DNA of 64,000 bases from an uncultured Paracoccaceae bacterium. Lineage in GTDB: Bacteria; Pseudomonadota; Alphaproteobacteria; Rhodobacterales; Rhodobacteraceae. The notes below the pieces were generated by a model. That model worked only from the letters and a program-made list of their open reading frames with translations. It ran no database searches and was not told the DNA's origin. Position 1 is the first letter of the stretch; every line of letters begins with the position of its first letter. Below are positions 7,978 to 17,035 of this stretch, piece by piece. The stretch is taken from positions 58,190 to 122,189 of the forward strand of contig CANMTD010000008.1 of assembly GCA_947500775.1 (NCBI GenBank). The letters run 5' to 3'. The position numbers and the translations under genes are program-made.

Positions 7978-9960
7978 ATGACCACAAGCTTTGCTCCCCT
8001 TACCGTCGCCATCGGCGATCTGATCCCGCATCCCGCCAATGTGCGCAGCAACGCGCCGGAAACCTATGACCCCGAGAACATCGCGCATCTGAAGGCCAGC
8101 ATCGCTGTGCTGGGCCTGCTCCAGCCGCTCTTGGTCCAGAAGCTTGACGGCAAATATGCTGTCCTCGCCGGTGGCCGACGCCATGCTGCGCTGAAGGAGC
8201 TGGTCGCCGACAAGGCCACCAAGGGGTTCATGGCGAAAACCAAGGTCGACTGTCGCCTTGTCCCAGACGACTGCGACGTCACCACGGCGCTGTCGCTCGC
8301 CGAGAACATCACCCAGGCACCGATGAATGCCATCGACGAGTTCGAGGCTTTCGCCCGGATGATGGAGGTCGACAGCCAGACGCCCGAGACGATCGCAAAG
8401 ACCTTCGGCGCCACGGTGGCGGCCGTGAAAGGCCGGTTGCGTTATGGCCTTATCCACCCCGACATCCGCGCCGCAGCCCGGGGCAAGGTGATCACGCTCG
8501 ACACGATGAAGGCCTTCGCCGAGCACCCGAGCCAGGAGGCGCAGCGCGAGGTCTTCGAGGCGCTCACGAAAGACGGCGGCTATCTGCAGGCCTACACCGT
8601 CCGTCAGGCCCTCAAATCCCGCGGCGTGCAGGTCAGCGATGATATTGGGGCCTTTGTGCGCGCGGACTACGAGGCGCGGGGCGGTGCTGTCGCGGCTGAC
8701 CTTCTGGAAGAGCATTCCGTGCTTGAGGATGCAGCACTGGTCGAGACCATCCTGCTCGAGAAGCTCGGTGCCGCCGCCGAAGAGGCCCGTATGAGGCTGG
8801 GCTTTGCCTGGGCCGATGCGATGGTCCGCTATGATTACGCGACCATGGCGGACTATGGCCGCGTCTATCCCGGCCCGATTGAGCCGGATGAAGCGGCCCA
8901 GAAGCGCATCGATGAGATCACCGCAGAACTCGAGAAGCTGCAGCTCGAGATGGAGGATGAGGGGCTCGAGGACGGTGCCTACAATGCCCTTTACGAGCGC
9001 GTGGACGCCTTGGAAGAAGAAGTGCGCGATCTGCAGGAGGCCTACAGCGCCGAGGACCTCGCGCGGTCCGGGGTGATCGCGTCGTGGCAGGGTGGGCAGG
9101 TCACGCTCCATGTTGGCCTCGTCCGCCCCGAGGACACCGTGAAAGTGGAAGGCGCGCGCGGCTCGTCGGTCAACCCGACGGGGGAGGAGGCACCGGACGC
9201 CGGCGAAATCACCTATCCAGCCTCGCTGGCTGAGGACCTCAAGACCGAGCGGGCCATGGCCCTTGGCGCCGCGATGGCGCTGCATCCGGAAGCCACGCTC
9301 GATCTGACGCTCTTCAAGCTGGTCAGTGACGTTCTGGCCAGCGGAATGAGTGTCACGCAGGCGATCAAGATCGATGCCCGCAAGGAATACCGCAGCCATG
9401 CCAAGATGGACGAGATCGACGAGACCTCGCTCGAGCAGGTGGCGGCGGCGCATGATGCGCTTGATCTCTCCTGGCTCGATGACACCCGCGCGCCCGCCGA
9501 TCAGTTCGCGGCGTTTCGCGCGCTGGAGGCAGGCGAGAAGGCCAAGCTCGTGGCCTATGCCACCGCCAGCACCACGCAGTCCTGCTTCGCGCGGGATCCT
9601 CGGCGCGACAGCCTGATGCATGCGTTCGAGATCGAGATCATGCCCGACATTCGCGCATATTGGACGCCGAATGCGGCGCTCTTCAACCGCTTCAAGAAGG
9701 CCTGGCTCCTGAAGATTCTCGGCGAGGATCTGGGTCTCGCCCAAGAGGCGGTGACGCTCGCCTCGTCGAGCAAGAAAGAGATCGTCGCCTTCTGCGACAA
9801 GCTCTTCGCCGAGCCTTTCGCCACACTCACGGACGCGCAGCGCGCTGCCGTGGCCACCTGGTGCCCGCCCATGATGCAGACCGCCGGTGTCGCCTGTGAT
9901 GAGGCGGAGCCCGCTGCGGAAACCCCCGAGCCTGACAGCGAGGTCGCGCAAGCGGCCTGA
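7978..9960 (+). CDS. Large ParB/Srx-domain plasmid protein
   Basis: A 660-aa protein with an N-terminal ParB-like domain (about 8-110: LIPHPANVRSN, LAGGRRHAALKEL, SLAENITQAPMN) and a helix-turn-helix region (about 125-155). An acidic coiled coil lies near 300-355 and the C terminus is long and unassigned. It is twice the size of RepB, and its neighbours are accessory genes, not a ParA. It is therefore more likely a conjugation or stability factor of the ParB-nuclease type than the main partition protein. GGAAGGATATCCC precedes the ATG. Confidence 0.85.
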   Translation: MTTSFAPLTVAIGDLIPHPANVRSNAPETYDPENIAHLKASIAVLGLLQPLLVQKLDGKYAVLAGGRRHAALKELVADKATKGFMAKTKVDCRLVPDDCDVTTALSLAENITQAPMNAIDEFEAFARMMEVDSQTPETIAKTFGATVAAVKGRLRYGLIHPDIRAAARGKVITLDTMKAFAEHPSQEAQREVFEALTKDGGYLQAYTVRQALKSRGVQVSDDIGAFVRADYEARGGAVAADLLEEHSVLEDAALVETILLEKLGAAAEEARMRLGFAWADAMVRYDYATMADYGRVYPGPIEPDEAAQKRIDEITAELEKLQLEMEDEGLEDGAYNALYERVDALEEEVRDLQEAYSAEDLARSGVIASWQGGQVTLHVGLVRPEDTVKVEGARGSSVNPTGEEAPDAGEITYPASLAEDLKTERAMALGAAMALHPEATLDLTLFKLVSDVLASGMSVTQAIKIDARKEYRSHAKMDEIDETSLEQVAAAHDALDLSWLDDTRAPADQFAAFRALEAGEKAKLVAYATASTTQSCFARDPRRDSLMHAFEIEIMPDIRAYWTPNAALFNRFKKAWLLKILGEDLGLAQEAVTLASSSKKEIVAFCDKLFAEPFATLTDAQRAAVATWCPPMMQTAGVACDEAEPAAETPEPDSEVAQAA

Positions 9961-10032
9961 GTCCTCACGCGACTCGCGCGAGGCATTCCCCGCGCGGGTC
10001 GACCCTCCCACACCCAACCGAAAGACATCCTC

Positions 10033-10626
10033 ATGGCTATTCTCAAGTTCTCTGCGTCCGCTGTTGCGGAACAGATCGCCCATGCGCGCGCCTGCAAAAC
10101 CTTCTTGCCCAACTGGAACGGGCCCGTGGACAGGCCCGCCCTGATCCTCATCGTCGGCAATGGTGTGCATCTGCGCTCAAACGGCATCGATGGCACGACC
10201 ACCCGTATCGTCACCACCGAACAGGCCGATCCCTCCTTCGCTTTCGCCGACGGCATGAACCCGTTTCGGGACACCGACTGGATGGCGCAGCGCCGCATGG
10301 CGTTTCGCGATCTGACCGGCCAGTTCTATACCGACATCCTGGATGACGTGCAGGTGCTCATCGACCGGGGGCGGGGGGCGATCCGGCTCGCCACCGATGG
10401 CCACAGCATCCGCGTCTTCGTGCGCCGGGCCTCGGATTATCTCATCGGCGGGACCTACGAGGTGCCGTCAGGCCTCGGCGGCACCTTCCGGGTCATCCTC
10501 AAGGATGCCTGCGACACCTTCGCGATCGTACAGAACTGCGGCAATTGCGAGGATTTTGACGCCATGCAGCCCTACCGCGTGCCGCTCGATGCGCTGATGG
10601 AAATCGATGACCGGAGGGCGGCGTGA
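10033..10626 (+). CDS. Hypothetical protein, possible DUF3085 family
   Basis: A 197-aa protein. The segment ALILIVGNGVHLRSNGID near residue 36 resembles the start of DUF3085 proteins, which occur on proteobacterial plasmids. No catalytic motif is apparent. The C-terminal part is a mixed domain with a CGNCEDF element that could bind a metal. Its TGA overlaps the next gene as TGATG, so the two are coupled. The family name is from memory and moderately sure. Confidence 0.7.
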   Translation: MAILKFSASAVAEQIAHARACKTFLPNWNGPVDRPALILIVGNGVHLRSNGIDGTTTRIVTTEQADPSFAFADGMNPFRDTDWMAQRRMAFRDLTGQFYTDILDDVQVLIDRGRGAIRLATDGHSIRVFVRRASDYLIGGTYEVPSGLGGTFRVILKDACDTFAIVQNCGNCEDFDAMQPYRVPLDALMEIDDRRAA

Positions 10627-11279
10627 TGGGTTGGCTCTTCTACACCGACGGCCGCGTCCAGACCTACGCGGATGAGAAAGCGGAGATTGCTCGGCTGTGC
10701 ACCTTCGAGGGCGAAAGGCGCAAGACGGAACTGGTCAAAGCCTGCAAGGTGGGTTCGACTTGGTACGCGGCGGCAAAGGTCACAAATATCGACGGCACCC
10801 CTGTCGAAGACACGACCTATGTCACCGATGCGGATGGCTCCATCACTTTCGCCGCCGTATTCCTTACCCGATATGATGACGGCTGCTGGGGCTACAAGGA
10901 CATGGAGGAAAGCGCGGGACCGGTCGAATCCCGCGCGCCACTGAGCCTATTGGCCCTGCTGTCCGAGCTGAAAGACCCAGACAGCTATGCTCATGCCTGG
11001 CGCCAGCGCTGCCAGGACTGGGCTGCGATCCCGGACTACGAGGAAGGCGACAAGATCAAGCTCGCCACCCCTGTGACGCTCACCGATGGCAGTACCTGCC
11101 AGATTGTCACCGCGACCCACTACAGGCGCGGGCGGCAAAAGCGCCGCTGCTACCGCATCGAGGAAACTGGTGGGCTCGTACGCCTGTCGAAGGCCTCGCT
11201 TGCGGGCTCGGAGCTGCTCAGCTCCACGAAAGGTGCGGCTAGCCCGGTGCTGGCGGAGTTCCTGGCGGGGCGAAATTAG
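10626..11279 (+). CDS. Hypothetical protein, MGWLFY type
   Basis: A 217-aa protein starting MGWLFYTDGRVQTYADEK. This opening recurs in a plasmid family of unknown function, DUF6927 if I recall correctly. The first two thirds look like a compact alpha/beta domain with WYAAAKV and DDGCWGYKDMEES. The C-terminal third has a basic TATHYRRGRQKRRCYRI segment. It is translationally coupled to the preceding gene. No function can be assigned. Confidence 0.72.
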   Translation: MGWLFYTDGRVQTYADEKAEIARLCTFEGERRKTELVKACKVGSTWYAAAKVTNIDGTPVEDTTYVTDADGSITFAAVFLTRYDDGCWGYKDMEESAGPVESRAPLSLLALLSELKDPDSYAHAWRQRCQDWAAIPDYEEGDKIKLATPVTLTDGSTCQIVTATHYRRGRQKRRCYRIEETGGLVRLSKASLAGSELLSSTKGAASPVLAEFLAGRN

Positions 11280-11336
11280 GTCCTGCGCCGGACGGTTCAT
11301 CGACCTGCCCGGCGACAGCAGATGCTGCGGCTTGTC

Positions 11337-11366
11337 TTGACAAGGCAATGCAAATGCATTACCTAT
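11337..11366 (+). promoter_or_regulatory. Promoter and operator of prlF-yhaV
   Basis: TTGACA (11337-11342) and TACCTA (11360-11365) are spaced by 17 bp. The inverted repeat AATGCA-AA-TGCATT at 11347-11360 occupies the spacer. The placement suits autorepression by the antitoxin or toxin-antitoxin complex, as is usual for this type of module. Confidence 0.7.
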
Positions 11367-11403
11367 CGCGGGCAGCAAAGCCCCTTTTCTTCAGGAGACT
11401 GCC

Positions 11404-11730
11404 ATGACAGCCCTCGCACAAGATGTCTCGAAACTCACGGATCGGTATCAGACGACCGTGCCGGCGGGTGTGCGCAAACAGCTCAAGCTGGGCAAGGGCG
11501 ACCAGATTCGTTACTGCACCGAGCCGAGTGGCAGGGTCTATATCGAGCCCGTGCGCAGCGACGAGGAAGATCCCGTGCTCGGAGCCTTTCTCGATTTTGT
11601 CGAGGCCGATATCAAGGCGCATCCGGACCGCATTCGGGCTTTCGATGGGGCTTTGCATGACCGTCTTGCAGCACTGGTCGGAGACGTTGATGTCGATCTC
11701 GATGCGCCGCTATCGCTCGAGGATGAATGA
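11404..11730 (+). CDS. prlF: PrlF-type antitoxin
   Basis: A 108-aa protein with an N-terminal AbrB/MazE-like swapped-hairpin DNA-binding domain (TDRYQTTVPAGVRKQLKLG, residues about 12-30, then GDQIRY) and an acidic C-terminal tail that should wrap the toxin. This is the PrlF (SohA) layout. The adjacent YhaV-like gene, overlapped as ATGA, confirms the pairing. A TTGACA promoter with an inverted repeat lies directly upstream. Confidence 0.9.
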   Translation: MTALAQDVSKLTDRYQTTVPAGVRKQLKLGKGDQIRYCTEPSGRVYIEPVRSDEEDPVLGAFLDFVEADIKAHPDRIRAFDGALHDRLAALVGDVDVDLDAPLSLEDE

Positions 11731-12245
11731 GCGGCGATAGCGTGCCCGCCCAAGCGCCCCTTGTCGTGAATGGATGGTCGATTTATGCGCACCCACTCTT
11801 TCTGGACCAGCTCGAAGGGCTGGTCGAGGAGGTAGAGGCGCGTAAGGCTCGCGATCCCAAGACCTGGCACAAGAAAAACCCAACGAAACGGCTGGCCGCC
11901 ATCTTCAAGCTGGTCACCGAGGCCATACCTGCAGATCCGGGTGCCGCCGCTTTCCGGCAAGGCGGCACACTAGGCGATCACCGCAAGCACTGGTTCCGGG
12001 CGAAATTCTTCCAGCAGTATCGGTTGTTCTACCGGTTCAACAGCGATGCGAAGGTCATCGTGGTGGCATGGGTGAACGACGACAAGACCCTGCGCGCCTA
12101 TGGCAGCAAGACGGATGCCTATGCGACGTTCAAAGGGATGCTGGAAGATGGCAACCCACCTGACAATTTCGACGCGCTCTTGAAAGAAGCTGCAGCGGCA
12201 GGCAAGCGGTTCGAGAAATCCCTTGAAGCGGTGCCCGATCGGTAA
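11727..12245 (+). CDS. yhaV: YhaV-type ribonuclease toxin
   Basis: A 172-aa protein of the YhaV family (RelE superfamily), an mRNA-cleaving toxin blocked by PrlF. Recognisable segments are VNGWSIYAHPLFLDQL at the start, KTWHKKNPTKRLAAIFKL, the basic block DHRKHWFRAKFFQQYRLFYR (about 93-112) with likely catalytic Arg/His residues, and VVAWVNDDKTLRAYGSKTDAY. It starts within the stop of prlF, so it is translationally coupled. The pair provides post-segregational killing for the plasmid. Confidence 0.92.
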   Translation: MSGDSVPAQAPLVVNGWSIYAHPLFLDQLEGLVEEVEARKARDPKTWHKKNPTKRLAAIFKLVTEAIPADPGAAAFRQGGTLGDHRKHWFRAKFFQQYRLFYRFNSDAKVIVVAWVNDDKTLRAYGSKTDAYATFKGMLEDGNPPDNFDALLKEAAAAGKRFEKSLEAVPDR

Positions 12246-12339
12246 GTGGGCCAGCTTGCTATGACCCTTTGGCAACATCATTTACGACGCCACGCTCGAA
12301 GATGTAGCATCGGCTGATAATGCGGTCGGAGAAAGCACA

Positions 12340-12504
12340 ATGAATGAGACGGAAAAGGATAGGCAGCACCTCGGTCTAGAGGAGCAATGCGCGCCTGACC
12401 TGACGGGGCACCGTTTCCCAATTGCTGTGCGCGTTGCAGACATGCCCGATGACCTCGGCAAGCTGCTGGATATCGGGCTCGAGGAGCATTTCCGTGGCCG
12501 CTGA
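12340..12504 (+). CDS. Small ORF upstream of antitoxin-like gene
   Basis: A 54-aa frame beginning MNETEKDRQHLG with a GGAG ribosome site eight bases before the ATG. It has an acidic N-terminal half and ends in a helix MPDDLGKLLDIGLEEHFRGR. It overlaps the following antitoxin-like frame by 11 bp. I do not recognise a family. It could be a leader peptide or half of an unusual small toxin-antitoxin pair. Confidence 0.4.
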   Translation: MNETEKDRQHLGLEEQCAPDLTGHRFPIAVRVADMPDDLGKLLDIGLEEHFRGR

Positions 12505-12646
12505 AGCGAATTCTTATGACACGTGGTTTTGCGCGCAGGTGCAGGCCACGCTGGAGGATGCACGCTCGGGAACATCTCAGGTTCAGGTGATGCAGGCCGC
12601 ACAGGCATTGATTGATGCGAAGCGGCAGGTCGAACCCAAGTCCTGA
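12494..12646 (+). CDS. Small RelB/StbD-like antitoxin or stability protein
   Basis: With a GTG start at 12494 this frame gives 50 aa: an N-terminal ANSYDTWFCAQVQATLEDAR and a C-terminal amphipathic helix QALIDAKRQ. The YDxWFxxxVQxxLxDxR pattern is that of small RelB/stability-determinant antitoxins on proteobacterial plasmids. No RelE/ParE-like toxin follows; the next gene is the large helicase. It is either an orphan antitoxin or pairs with the 54-aa frame it overlaps. Confidence 0.5.
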   Translation: MAAEANSYDTWFCAQVQATLEDARSGTSQVQVMQAAQALIDAKRQVEPKS

Positions 12647-12709
12647 CCAAGCCTTGGAGGTCAGCGCGGTCTGACTACGTCACCCTGAAAAGCGAAAGCG
12701 GGCTTTTTG

Positions 12710-12740
12710 TCCTTTGGAACTCAGACCCTGATCCAAAGGA
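12710..12740 (+). promoter_or_regulatory. Hairpin covering the ribosome site of the helicase gene
   Basis: TCCTTTGGA (12710-12718) and TCCAAAGGA (12732-12740) form a perfect 9-bp stem. The second arm contains the AAAGGA ribosome site of the gene starting at 12749. Folding would hide the site, so translation of the large helicase may be limited unless the leader is remodelled. Confidence 0.5.
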
Positions 12741-12748
12741 AAATCCCC

Positions 12749-15700
12749 ATGTCCAAACCCAGAACGGCCAACCCGGCTCTCGCAATCTCCGAAGCCGATC
12801 TCGCCTCTGCCCTCGCGCAAATCGGCACGGAGGTCGATGACCAGCCCCTGCGCAGTTCAGCGCTCGCGCGTATCATGCGCGAGACGTTTCATGGCAGCGA
12901 TGCCGGTGGCGCCTGGGACTGGCGCATGGCCTATGACATGATGCAGGCAGCGGCCATCCAGGTGCTTCTGCGTGGGGCCGGTGCCACAGCAGACATCGCC
13001 AACGCAAAACTCCTCGCCTCACGTCTCCTTACGGAAACCCGCCGGTCAGAGCAGCAGATCCGTCTGCAGCAGTTTTCCACGCCGCTGGCATTCGCGACCA
13101 CGGCGGTGCGGGCCGCGGCGATCCGCAAGGGCGAGACCGTTCTGGAGCCCTCGGCGGGCACCGGTGCACTGGCCGCTTTTGCCGCCCGGGCCGGTGCCAC
13201 GCTTTTGCTCAACGAGATCGACCCCTTTCGCCAGCGCCTCCTGCGCGCGGTTTTCGGCGGCGAGGTGACGGGCCATGACGGCGAGCATATCGATGATCTG
13301 CTGCAAACGCCGGTTCTACCCGACGTCGTGGTGATGAACCCGCCCTTCGCCTCCTCGGTCGATCGTTCCCGGGACAAACACATCGCCGCCAAGCATCTCA
13401 TCGCGTCTGCGAAGCGTCTGGCACCCGGCGGGCGGCTGGTGGCGATCATGCCGCCAGGATTCACGCCCGAACGCGATGCCGCGCATTGGTCGCGGGCCTG
13501 CGGTCTTCTGACGCCGCGCTTGGCGCTGACGATGCCGGGGCAGGTCTACCGCAAGCTCGGCACCTCTGTCGAAACCCAGCTGATGGTCTTCGACAAGGTG
13601 CAGGACGATGGCGAACTCATCCGCGCCGCGGTTCAGGATCTGGAGGAAGCCTTGGCATATGTCGATGCCGTGGCCGCAACCCGGATCGAGATGCGCCCCG
13701 CCCAGCGGGCTGAAGCGATCCCTCAAGCGCGACCGACCGTTCGATCATCTGCCCCGCGCAAGACCGCCGCTTCGCCTGTCGCCGCCTCCAAACCACGGCC
13801 CAATACCGTCCGTCCGCTCAGCTTCACAAGCCTTCAGACCCCGCGCGACAACACGCCCATCTCTGACATCTATGCGCGCTACCGGCCGCAGCGGATCGAG
13901 ATCGCGGGTGCGCAGGAACATCCCACGCCGCTCGTCGAGAGCATCGCCATGGCCTCTGTCGCGCCGCCGGTGCCCTCAGGCGCGGCCAGTGCGGAATTGC
14001 GCCTGCCCGCGAAGCTGATCGAGGAGGGTCACGTCTCCGAGGCGCAGCTGGAAACCATCATCATGGCACATGATGCCCATGGGCGTGATCTGCCGGGGCG
14101 GTTTATGATCGATGACGACCAAACCAAGCTGACGCGTGCTGATGATGACCCGGACGCATGGGCCTATCGCCTCGGCTATTTCCTCGGCGACGGCGACGGC
14201 ACCGGTTGCGGTAAGGGACGCGAATGCGCGGGGCTGATCCTTTTGAACTGGCTTTCCGGGCGCAGGAAGGCGATCTGGGTCTCCAAATCCGCCACGCTTA
14301 TCGAGGACGCGATCCGCGACTGGACCGATCTCGGCGGCTCGCCCGCCGACATCCAGCCGCTCTCCAAATGGAAACCGGACCAGCCGATCACCGTGACCTG
14401 TGGCATCCTCTTCGTCACCTACGCCACGCTGCGGTCTGCGGGCAAATGCGGCACCACGCGACTGAGCCAGATCCTCGACTGGATGGGCGCAGACTTTGAC
14501 GGCGTTCTTGCCTTCGATGAGGCCCATGCCATGCAGAACGCGGCCGGGTCTGAGCAGGGCAGGGGGGTCAAACCCTCCCAGCAGGGCCTTGCGGGCCTGC
14601 GGCTGCAACTGGCAGCACCCCGCGCTCGCGTCTTCTACATCTCGGCCACGGGTGCCACGAGTGTGCACAACCTGGCCTATGCCGCGCGGCTGGGGCTCTG
14701 GGGGCAGGGCCCCGAATACCCCTTTCCGAGCCGCGAGAGTTTCGTCTCGGCGATGGAAGCCGGCGGTGTCGCCGCCATGGAGGTGGTCGCGCGCGATCTC
14801 AAGACGCTCGGCCTCTACACGGCGCGCGCCCTCAGCTTCGACGGCGTGGAGTATGACGTGCTCGAACACGCGCTCACTTCGGCCCAGATCGAGATCTACG
14901 ACGCATACGCGGCTTCTTTTCGGACGATCCACCACAATCTCGAGGCCGCGCTGACCGCGACTGGCGTCAACGGTGCCTCGGGCGAGACCAATGCCTCGGC
15001 AGCACGCGCCTCGGCCAAGTCCCGCTTCGAGAGCACAAAGCAGCGTTTCTTCAATCATCTGCTGATGGGCATGAAGGCCCCGACCATCATCCACGCCATC
15101 GCGGACGATCTGGCGGCAGGCAAGGCTTGCGTCATCCAGGTGGTCTCGACGGGTGAGAGCCTGTTGAAGCGTCGGCTTGAGACGATGGACCCGGAGGATG
15201 AACTCGTCGAGGGTGCCTTGACGCCACGCGACTATGTTCTCGCCTACCTCGAACAGACTTTTCCGATCCATGCCCAAAAGCTCGTGGAGATCGACGGCAA
15301 CATGGTGGCTGAGCCGCTTCGGGATGAAACTGGCGCGCTGGTCGTCTCGCGCGAGGCGCTCGCTCTGCGTGACGCGGCCATGATGGAGTTGATGACGCTG
15401 GCGCCGATCCCCTCGGCGCTGGATCAGATCCTCTGGGCCTTTGGCGACGAGGCCGTGGCAGAAGTCACGGGGCGGTCCATCCGGCCCCTCAAGGCCGAGG
15501 ATGGTCATCTCTTCATCGAAAAGCGCGCCGCCAGCAGCAATTCATCCGAAACCCAAGCCTTCATGGACGGTGATAAGGATATCCTTATCTTCTCCGATGC
15601 GGGCGGTACGGGCCGGTCGTATCATGCGGCGCAAACGGCGAAGAACCAGAAACGGCGGCGGCACTACCTGCTGGAGCCCGGCTGGCGCGCCGATGCGGCC

Positions 15701-17017
15701 ATCCAGGGGCTCGGCCGCACGCATCGCTCTGCCCAAGTCAGCGCGCCCTTCTTCCGGGTCTGCACCTCGGATGTGCATGGCGAAAAGCGTTTCACCTCGA
15801 CTATAGCCAAACGCCTCGACCAGCTGGGGGCCCTGACGAAGGGTCAGCGCGAGACCGGCTCGCAAGGCATGTTCCGGGAGGAGGACAATCTCGAAAGCCC
15901 GATCGCGCGGGCCGCACTACGTGGGTATTTCGCCGATCTTGCCGCCGGGCGGGCCGAGGCGATGAGCTACGAGAGCTTCACCGACTGGACCGCCCTGCGG
16001 CTGATCGACAAGGACGGGGTGCTCCTTGAGGAGCTTCCCCCGATCCAGCGGTTTCTCAACCGGGTGCTTGCCCTTCCCATCCACATGCAGAACGCACTCT
16101 TTGCCGAGTTCATGCGCCGGATTGCCGATCAGACGGAACGGGCGCGCGCGGCGGGCACGCTCGATCTCGGCGTGGAAACCCTACGCGGCGACAAGATAGA
16201 ACAGGTCTCCACCGAGGATCTCTGGACCTGCCCGAAATCCGGCGCCGTGACGCGGATTATCGGGCTGGAGGTCACCGACCCAGTGTATGTGCTGGACGCC
16301 GAAGAGGCCATGTCGCGCAATCCCGACAAGTTACCGATGGTCAATCGCGCCTCCGGTCGCGCGGCGCTCATCTCGGCGCGCCCCATGCAGATGTATGACG
16401 AGGATATCGTCACGCTCATGCGCAAGGCGGTGCGGCCCAATGGCTCCAGCTACCTCGAAGAGACGCGCTTCGAGTCCTCGGCTTGGGAAGAGATCGACAG
16501 GCCCGAGTTTGCACGGCTTTGGGATGCCGAGGCAGCGTCCTTGCCAAAAACCACCACAACCAAGCTCTACCTGCTGACCGGGCTGCTGTTGCCGATCTGG
16601 AAGGACATCCCGACCACGAATGAACGCATCTACCGCGTCACGCCGGACGGGGCGACCGCCATGATCGGGCGCACGCTGAGCGAGGAAGGGGCGGCCGCGC
16701 TGCGCGCCAGCTTCCTCGTCTCCAACCCGCAAACGCCACAGGAGATGCTGACCGCCGCCCTCGGCACCACCGCGCCTGTCGATCTGGGCCGGGGTCTCAC
16801 CCTGACCCGTCGCCGGGTCGCAGGCGAGATGCGCCTTGAGCTGGGCGGTGCGGACAAGGGCATGATCGAAGGCCTCAAGGCGCTCGGCTGCTTCACGGAG
16901 ATCATCGCCTTTCAGTTGCGGGTGTTTCTGCCGCATGGGGACGGGATCGACACGGGCCGCATTCTGACTCGGATCTTGGGGCATGCACCAGATGCCGCTT
17001 CAGTGGCAGCAGAATAG
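12749..17017 (+). CDS. Strawberry-notch-type methyltransferase-helicase fusion
   Basis: A giant 1422-aa protein. An N-terminal adenine-methyltransferase-like fold has EPSAGTG at 133-139 and NPPF at 197-200 (motifs I and IV). A proline-rich linker (about 335-385) follows. Then comes an SF2-type helicase of the strawberry-notch kind: GTGCGKGRE near 483, DEAH near 589, and motif VI QGLGRTHRSAQ near 985. The C terminus is long. Such proteins are common on alphaproteobacterial conjugative plasmids. A role in protecting or remodelling transferred DNA is plausible but unproven. The ATG at 12749 has an AAAGGA site; an earlier in-frame start does not. Confidence 0.9.
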   Translation: MSKPRTANPALAISEADLASALAQIGTEVDDQPLRSSALARIMRETFHGSDAGGAWDWRMAYDMMQAAAIQVLLRGAGATADIANAKLLASRLLTETRRSEQQIRLQQFSTPLAFATTAVRAAAIRKGETVLEPSAGTGALAAFAARAGATLLLNEIDPFRQRLLRAVFGGEVTGHDGEHIDDLLQTPVLPDVVVMNPPFASSVDRSRDKHIAAKHLIASAKRLAPGGRLVAIMPPGFTPERDAAHWSRACGLLTPRLALTMPGQVYRKLGTSVETQLMVFDKVQDDGELIRAAVQDLEEALAYVDAVAATRIEMRPAQRAEAIPQARPTVRSSAPRKTAASPVAASKPRPNTVRPLSFTSLQTPRDNTPISDIYARYRPQRIEIAGAQEHPTPLVESIAMASVAPPVPSGAASAELRLPAKLIEEGHVSEAQLETIIMAHDAHGRDLPGRFMIDDDQTKLTRADDDPDAWAYRLGYFLGDGDGTGCGKGRECAGLILLNWLSGRRKAIWVSKSATLIEDAIRDWTDLGGSPADIQPLSKWKPDQPITVTCGILFVTYATLRSAGKCGTTRLSQILDWMGADFDGVLAFDEAHAMQNAAGSEQGRGVKPSQQGLAGLRLQLAAPRARVFYISATGATSVHNLAYAARLGLWGQGPEYPFPSRESFVSAMEAGGVAAMEVVARDLKTLGLYTARALSFDGVEYDVLEHALTSAQIEIYDAYAASFRTIHHNLEAALTATGVNGASGETNASAARASAKSRFESTKQRFFNHLLMGMKAPTIIHAIADDLAAGKACVIQVVSTGESLLKRRLETMDPEDELVEGALTPRDYVLAYLEQTFPIHAQKLVEIDGNMVAEPLRDETGALVVSREALALRDAAMMELMTLAPIPSALDQILWAFGDEAVAEVTGRSIRPLKAEDGHLFIEKRAASSNSSETQAFMDGDKDILIFSDAGGTGRSYHAAQTAKNQKRRRHYLLEPGWRADAAIQGLGRTHRSAQVSAPFFRVCTSDVHGEKRFTSTIAKRLDQLGALTKGQRETGSQGMFREEDNLESPIARAALRGYFADLAAGRAEAMSYESFTDWTALRLIDKDGVLLEELPPIQRFLNRVLALPIHMQNALFAEFMRRIADQTERARAAGTLDLGVETLRGDKIEQVSTEDLWTCPKSGAVTRIIGLEVTDPVYVLDAEEAMSRNPDKLPMVNRASGRAALISARPMQMYDEDIVTLMRKAVRPNGSSYLEETRFESSAWEEIDRPEFARLWDAEAASLPKTTTTKLYLLTGLLLPIWKDIPTTNERIYRVTPDGATAMIGRTLSEEGAAALRASFLVSNPQTPQEMLTAALGTTAPVDLGRGLTLTRRRVAGEMRLELGGADKGMIEGLKALGCFTEIIAFQLRVFLPHGDGIDTGRILTRILGHAPDAASVAAE

Positions 17018-17035
17018 GCAATGGGGGGAAAGATC

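Noticed and set aside
7927..10170. 747-aa minus-strand frame
   Set aside because: Antisense shadow of the well-supported ParB-domain gene; no recognisable motif and biased composition.
13976..15508. 510-aa minus-strand frame
   Set aside because: Shadow of the helicase gene, caused by high GC in the third codon position.
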